Assembly: GCA_000827265.1 (NCBI GenBank)
Contig: KN834815.1
Coordinates: forward strand, 142,091 to 206,090
Length of the DNA: 64,000 nucleotides
Direction of reading: 5' to 3'
From: Collybiopsis luxurians FD-317 M1
Taxonomy: Eukaryota; Basidiomycota; Agaricomycetes; Agaricales; Omphalotaceae
The translations under genes were made by a program, and so were the position numbers. Positions 58,175 to 64,000 of the stretch are shown one piece after another; position 1 is the stretch's first letter, and every line of letters begins with the position of its first letter. Under the pieces are notes generated by a model. That model was not told where the DNA came from, made no database searches, and saw only the letters and a program-made list of their open reading frames with translations.

Positions 58175-59477
58175 TTAAGCGAGCATCAAAACAGATGAAA
58201 AAACTCCAATAAGACCTGAGACGATGGAAATGCCCAAGGCATTTGCGGAATTCGAAGCTCCTGTGGATGAAGAACCAGCTACTGACTGGGTAGCTGTGCC
58301 ACTGGTACCTCTTCCGGAGCTGGCAGAGGTCGTGGCGCTTGCCGATGACGAACCACTGGTAGCAAGATCGGTGTACAGCGCGGACGAAGTGTAGGTAACA
58401 CAATTGCTTGACGCAGCAGGAGTAGGTGTGTAAGGAATAGACGTAATCGATACAGTTGCATCGGGCTGGAACCAGGTAGAAGTGACACCGTTGACGACGT
58501 ATTGACCGACGGGAGTCATATCATCACCTTCGCAGACTTCAAATGTACCATTTTTGGCGTTGTTGGGAGCATTGTAAGCGCATCCAATCCGGTCGTAGAT
58601 GTGTTCGCAAAGGTGTTCAGCATTGGGCTGAGTATCGTCGCAGGCCTTGGCGCAAAACATATTGCCACCAATGAAGCTTTTGAGTAAGGAAAGATGTCAA
58701 CCGATGGTGTTGTTCTGTAGAAGAAAACTCACTAGGTCCAACGTCGGCTCTGCTGGTACGAATTGTTGTTACCGTTGTTGGAGGGGAAGGCGTTGGTGTA
58801 TAAGAGACCGCCAATAGGATTACCACGCTGCAATAAAAATCAGCGAAGACGTCCATGACCATAAAACGGACACTCATACTCCGTCCTGCCCTCCAGAGTC
58901 AAGCTCACCGCCGTAGTCACCCGCGACAATATTCAGCTTCGTCTGGTCAATGAAACCAACCACTTGTATATATCCAGGGCTCTGGACGACCTGAATACCT
59001 TGGAGTGCGCCTTCAGGGATGAGACGGGTACCATGGCCCTTTTTCGTACACCAGGCAACTTCTATACCCTCAGTGTCGCCGATGGTGGAATCTGGTTCAG
59101 GCGGAGCAAATAGACAAAAGTCTGGTGACAAAGGAAATAGAGGATGAGAATAGAGTGTTATTTGAGCGAGAGTCATTACAACTGACCGTCAATGTGGTTT
59201 ATGAAACTAGTCTGGCACATGGACTTTTGGTTCTCAGTCGTCGAGTTACAAATGTTGTAGCCGGATTGAGGTCCACGATCAGCGGTGTGTTGATCAACTT
59301 GATATGGCTAAGGAATGAGCTTTAGGCTGTCCGGAAATTAATCCAAAAAAAAAAAAAACATACAATAGCGGTATACGGAACGACCTTGTCGACGAGGGGG
59401 TCAGAAACAAAAGACTGAGCAGAAACATGGGTAAGCGCTGTAGCAGCGAGAACATAAGAAGTAATGAGTTTGATCAT
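58175..59477 (-). CDS. Secreted GPI-type glycoprotein (macrophage-activating-glycoprotein-like), copy 2
   Basis: Signal peptide MIKLITSYVLAATALTHVSA, then the same block order as copy 1: QSFVSDPLVDKVVPYTAI, PYQVDQHTADRGPQSGYNIC, DFCLFAPPEPDSTIGDTEG, EVAWCTKKGHGTRLIPEGAL, LDSGGQDG, RGNPIGGLLYTNAFPSNNGN. CAKACDDTQPNAEHLCEHIY and DRIGCAYNAPNNAKNGTFEV follow. Cysteine positions and introns are conserved between the copies. The Ser/Thr-rich tail is shorter, and it ends in a hydrophobic GPI-type signal (LGISIVSGLIGVFSSVLMLA). The two genes are on the same strand about 900 bases apart, so they arose by tandem duplication. Both are intact. Confidence 0.85.
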
Positions 59478-59811
59478 TTTCAAGTGTCCGTTAGAAGGAA
59501 AGAGCGACGACGATTGTGCTTTGAAGCAGAAGGATGGTGGTGGGGGTACCGGATATACAATGGAAAAAGGATGATAGCTTATGTACTTCTTGGTACCTAA
59601 GACACCCAAGAGTTGATAGCTGTTCGGGGGCGGCGCGCGTGATGAACGCGATATCCGCCAAGAACAGTGAGCGGGAAAGCTCCGCAGCGATCCAAGGTAA
59701 AAATCCACCGCGTGCCGAAATTTTTGGAACGTATAGATGCTACTCCAGTGGTAGATGCCGTACCACATAGTACGTTTTGGGATGTGGCGAGACAGTATAG
59801 ACTGACCCTCT

Positions 59812-61449
59812 TCAAGCATTCGATTGCCAACCTTCTTCTCCTGTTTTACGGCCCCGGAAATTACATTCGACAAGGAGATCAACCAAAGAGTGTTCAGGGC
59901 GGTCATAAAAATCCGCCAATACCCAGCCGCGTAAACGTGGTTCATTGATCTGAACGGATTCTCGTTTTTCGTCCACATATATATCCCTGTCATTCTCGCC
60001 ATCTATTGATCCGCTGAGTGCATCTAAGAGCCACTTTCCAACTCGACTGTTGACACCCTCGACACCCAGCCCCCATTTCGGCCAACCGAAACCTTGAGCG
60101 ACTGTCTTTGGGGCAGCGAGTGGAAACGAAGCTGCTGAGGTGTACACGATGGATAACGTCGGACGCAGAGCGTCATTTGGCGGAGGAAGGAGGAACTCGG
60201 TGGCTAGTGAGACCTTTTCCGGGATGTACAAGAACGAGGGTATTGCATACCTGTGTAATCGGATGAACATTCGATTACAAGAGGCAGATGAAGAAGAAAA
60301 ATGCGCACCAGTCGTGAGTCCGAACATGGACATTCTTGCACTCCCATGTGAACCCATCCTTTTCACTATCCGGCCATGTCGTTGGATGTATACCGAGACC
60401 TTCTAGTCCATTCTCCCACTCCGCGCCATTGCCACCGAATCGACTCATTAAAATGACCTTTCCTCGCACTTCTCCAAGTCTGGGAATCCGGTTTTCTAGG
60501 TAAAGCATGTGCAAACCTCCGAGTCCTTCAATAAACTCCTCCCGAACAAGCCTTGAGAAGACAGGAGGAGGAGTAGTGGCATAATCTTCTTGCTTCACGG
60601 ACATAATGATAGTCTCTCTGCATGAAGTAGGGGAAGTAAGAAAGGTGTATACTGTAGACAGAATTGTCTGAAAGGGAGCTCTTTCGGGATAGATGCCATG
60701 GTATGCAATAAGTCTTCCTTCGATGACAGCAAGCCGGATATCCAATACTCGAATCCCATTTCGCAGCTGAACTTCTAGAGGAGTTTCAATAGACTGGCAC
60801 TGAGATATTATCCATCCGTAAAATGCCATACTAAAAACGTAGTTGATCGAAAATTTCAATGGTACACGAAATAGAACACGCACGTATCATGTGTCCCAGG
60901 GAGCAGCAGCGAGTACAGTGGCGTTTCATCGGGCATTTCAGATAGAAATGAGTCCAAATTTCGTTTTGGAAAGATTGTAAATTGGTACTGGTTCTTATTA
61001 GGCTTAGAAACGATTAGCAAAGCCGGTGTCTATGTTAAAAGACTCCATTAGCATACCCTTGTTGCATAAATCTTCCATCTGCAGTCCAACGGAGTTTTTA
61101 TTACTTGCCAAGAGGCCCCTAGGGACAGAGAAAGCTTTAGTTTTAGACTCTGAGGCTCCGTGATTGTTGGTATCGACGTTTGAGAACTCAGAAGAAGATA
61201 AGAGTATCGAGGAGGTAAAGTAACCGCTTGCGACTGTCCCGACGACAGGACTATTGCATCCTGGAACCCAGCTCCAGGATAGCAGCAGAAGATATTTTCA
61301 CTGGTGAGATTGAGAAAGAGCATCGAAAGGCGGAGTGGATAAGAATGTGGTAGAGTCGAAAGACAGAATTTCGGCGCGCGTCCACGTGGCCGGTCAAAGC
61401 TAAGTTTTTCAGTCCATAAATGGATGTTGACAATCGATAAACTACCCAT
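59812..61449 (-). CDS. PI-PLC X-domain phospholipase-like protein
   Basis: Read from ATG 61,449 (an ATG at 61,470 is also in frame). The N-terminal 120 residues have no known domain (SSGQSQAVTLPPRYSYLLLS). Then follow NLDSFLSEMPDETPLYSLLL and PGTHDT with the first catalytic His, and after an intron MAFYGWIISQCQ. TPLEVQLRNGIRVLDIRLAV, EGRLIAYHGIYPERA with the second catalytic His, and SCRETIIMSVKQED come next. Later GEVRGKVILMSRFGG and a C-terminal exon with GWVLADFYDRPEHSLVDLLV complete a bacterial-type PI-PLC X fold. Enzymes of this group cleave phosphatidylinositol to diacylglycerol and a cyclic inositol phosphate without calcium. Two His and the DIR motif are present, so activity is plausible. 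Four exons, all GT..AG. No signal peptide was identified with confidence. Confidence 0.85.
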
Positions 61450-61482
61450 TAGTCTATTATATAATAACAAGAAACACTAGAT

Positions 61483-63099
61483 TTACTTGGAAGCAGCTTG
61501 ATTAGGAGATTCTAAAGCTTTGATAACCCTTTCGTAAGTGAAGAGGCCCCCCATGGTTTCCGAGTCATCATCGCAAAACTGGTTCTTCAACAGCCATTGC
61601 GAATCCGCGACAATTTTGTATGCTGCGTGTAGAGGGTCCGGCAGTTTTCTGTATCCGTTTAGGTAGGGGGATATAAGATTTTGCATGCAAGAGGCCTTTT
61701 TATGTTCGATCGAATTTCGTTTCTCGTAGTAGATGTCTCTCAGGAGCCGTGAATGAACGGGATCATCGTAGTAGTAGCGAGGTGTTTCAGTGTGGACAAA
61801 ATCAGACCATAGAGCTATGGTGATCAGAGATTCAAGGTCGTGTCGGTAGAACCAAGAAATCGGGGGTTGGTCTGTTACTGGACATTCTTCAAACAACGAA
61901 ATTAAATCATACGCAGCAAACGCGCGCGATATCGGGTCGGAGTTGTGAAGATAGTTCTCCGGGCTGTCTGACAGCAGGGGTAATGGATCGAGATCGACGA
62001 ATATTCCTTGAAGCTCCTGCGTCGTCTTATCACGAGTATACCCAGTACAATATGGAGTCAATTCACCATTGACATACCCCGTCTGCTGGTAGTAGGAATG
62101 GTGGCCTAAAGTAAGGTCGTCAGATTTGGCTCGACTGAAAACAGTATGAATAAAGGCCGACCTTTTACAATGTCTATGAAAGCTTTGATCAAATCCTCAA
62201 ACGACAAGTCAGATAGAGAATCCAATATCAGGACAGGAGGAGAAAGTTCTTCATCTCTCATAGAAGGCAACAAAGTTTTGAGAGCCAAACGCAGGTCGAA
62301 TTCACTGGGATCCGGTTGAACCCCGGAAGACCGCATCAAGTTCATGATCGACCCATAGCTTATGTGGCTACCGAGATTTTCATCCTGAGACCACTGAGTT
62401 TTCGTATAATCGCGAGTAAGATGGTCCACGAAGGCCCATAATTTTGTAATCGATTTGTTCAGGACCTGCAAAGGGGGGGATAACTTTCCCGAAAAGAATC
62501 CTTTGCCATCCCCGGGATGATTGGGGTATCTCCCCAAGCACATACAATTCGTAATGTCCCAACCAGTGGCGTGAGAGTAAAATTTTCCCCTGAGAGCCCA
62601 TTGAAGATTACTACAGAATGCCCGAAGATCCTGACGATATAAGTCCATGTCTTCACTCCCTTCGGAGTGCAAAGAACCTTTGGAATAAAAGGGATGGGCA
62701 ATCGGATATAGGCGAGAAGAATGGAATTCGCAGAGAACTAGATCTTGCATTGGAGCATCGTCCAAATCGATGAGGAATCCTTGTATTTCCCCAGCTTGAC
62801 AAGAATACATGATGTTCTCAGGTCGAAGATCGCGGTGAATCTCCCCACAAGCGTTGAAGTAGGTACGATGATCTGGAGTTTCTATAAAAAAACCGATCTG
62901 TACTCTGTATAATAGGAAACCATTACCCCGAATGATATCGATAAAGATGTTAATGAGCTCAATTTCCTTAAGAGCACCGATAGCTAATGGTTCGAGAGCA
63001 AGAGTGGCGTTATGCACCGAGGCTTCAAGCTGAAGATTTTCTGATGGCTAATGAGTTTCATATCAAGGAAAAATATAGCTTGTACTTGCCCGCTTCCAT
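61483..63099 (-). CDS. Fungal-type (FunK1-like) protein-kinase-related protein with duplicated C-lobe
   Basis: Read from ATG 63,099, an intron with a GCAAGT donor, a long exon 63,040-62,159, an intron, then 62,104-61,483. The first part has EIHRDLRPENIM, a clear HRDxxxxN-like catalytic loop, then IQGFLIDLDDAPMQDL in place of DFG, then a YRQDLRAFCSNLQWAL helix. The second part repeats this pattern without a catalytic loop: GYTRDKTTQELQGIFVDLDP, then AAYDLISLFEECP and FYRHDLESLITIALW. Each half looks like the C-lobe of the fungus-specific FunK1 kinase family, so the gene seems to have an internal duplication. The N-lobe with the glycine loop and the Lys is not visible, so catalytic activity is doubtful. 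The gene is intact in frame. Partner and pathway unknown. Confidence 0.68.
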
Positions 63100-63635
63100 T
63101 TCTGCGAGTGAACGAGAATAAAAGGTAGACAATGGCAGTGGCCCTCAACTTTCAAGAGCCACCGAATTGCACGTGACTGACTCGGGCGCGAAGTCAAAGC
63201 TGCGCGACCTGACTAGAAATCCTTCATTCGTCGCAAACTGTTTTCTTTACCTAAATCATTTTTAACATTCAGAGTCCCAAAGACCAACCAAAGACCATAC
63301 GCAAAGAAATTTTTGAAGCACTACATCCTTTAATCCTCGGTAAAACGGTTCCAAACTCGCAGCTCGGACGTGAATCACTATGCGATCTTTGGGGGGAGGC
63401 GTCAATGAGTTTCTCTTCAGTTGACTTTGATGGTTTGTGAGACCTGGCATACGGAGAGAGGAGCCTAGCTGGACCAAATCTGCATGCAAAAAATTGTTTT
63501 CATTTCTCTCGCAATTGATATCGATTCCTCACAAGAAAAAAAGCTTGGTTAGAATCACCCTCCCATTTTTTCCGAGTGTTTCCTGATAGGCATGGAGCGG
63601 GTCGGCGATGATTCTTTGCAAGCCTTTCACAGGCA
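63100..63635. other. Intergenic stretch
   Basis: No recognisable gene in about 530 bases. It includes the upstream region of the kinase-like gene; no clear TATA box. Confidence 0.5.
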
Positions 63636-64000
63636 GTGGTGGGCAAGAAAGAACGACTCAATAACTTCCAAGAGACGTGGGCGGAAACCCCTGGAATGCT
63701 TGCCATTGACCCGGAACTATGCGCACTGTTCCCTCACGCTCAACTTAACACCACGCTCATAATTCGCCCTGAGCTAGTCAAGGTTTATGAGCGTTTGAGA
63801 AATGCTCACAAGAAACTGGGCGGCATTGTGTTAACAGGACAACCAGGTGTCGGTTAGTCTGTGCATTTTCATACCTTGTTCAATCTCATGTTTCTGTTCT
63901 CATTAGAAAGTCCACCGCCAATTTATTCTTCTTATTAGCTTGCTTGGCCTATGAGAGACCCATCTTCTAAAAAACCAGCTGCGCATACTTATAGTCCCTC
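63636..64000 (+). pseudogene. P-loop ATPase fragment at the window edge
   Basis: QETWAETPGMLAIDPELCAL is followed by IIRPELVKVYERLRNAHKKL, then GGIVLTGQPGVG, the start of a Walker A motif. An intron-like interval (63,853-63,906) separates it from KSTANLFFLLACLAYERPIF, which would complete GKS and the following helix. The reading then meets TAA and TAG stops before 64,000. This resembles the NTPase of crinkler-like or related large fungal proteins, in which LTGQPGxGKS is followed by a hydrophobic helix. The splice phase does not fit well, so it is probably decayed. The gene may continue beyond the window. Confidence 0.55.

Overview
The window looks like nuclear DNA of a mushroom-forming basidiomycete (Agaricomycetes). 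Genes are broken by many introns of about 45-60 bases with GT..AG ends. The recognisable families fit that group: WD40 proteins with a C-terminal membrane segment, NACHT-WD NLR proteins, a CYP505-type P450, FunK1-like kinases, F-box/leucine-rich families, secreted 'macrophage activating glycoprotein'-type proteins and a TET/JBP-like dioxygenase. No rRNA, tRNA, CRISPR or intact transposon was seen. All identifications come from reading the sequence and from memory of the families; no search was run.

The left part (about 1-41,000) is a gene graveyard mixed with lineage-specific genes. From left to right it holds: a decayed auxin-efflux-carrier fragment next to a fragment of amidophosphoribosyltransferase (ADE4); a decayed two-RRM protein; a decayed sugar transporter; an apparently intact coiled-coil protein of a mushroom-specific family; a RING-finger gene; a WD40 gene; a long poorly coding stretch; a TET/JBP-like 2-oxoglutarate dioxygenase gene with one frameshift; GATA-finger and SET-domain fragments; a frameshifted NACHT-WD NLR pseudogene; a truncated CYP505 fragment; a gene desert with minisatellites; an HMG-box pseudogene; a gene with two Zn2Cys6-like clusters; and minisatellites interrupted by a GC-rich coding piece.

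The right part (about 41,300-63,100) is dense and mostly intact. It holds a large uncharacterised gene with two Ser/Gly/Ala-rich repeat segments and a duplicated upstream region, a serine-rich probable nuclear protein, two tandem F-box-like paralogs plus a remnant, a multi-pass membrane protein, the checkpoint clamp gene RAD1, glutathione reductase with two possible start codons, two tandem secreted GPI-type glycoproteins, a PI-PLC X-domain protein and a kinase-like gene with a duplicated C-lobe. A P-loop fragment lies at the right edge.

Conserved housekeeping genes (RAD1, GLR1) have clean frames and splice sites. The left part shows frameshifts, in-frame stops and small tandem duplications. 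The picture is of an accessory region next to a conserved block, with tandem duplication acting in both.
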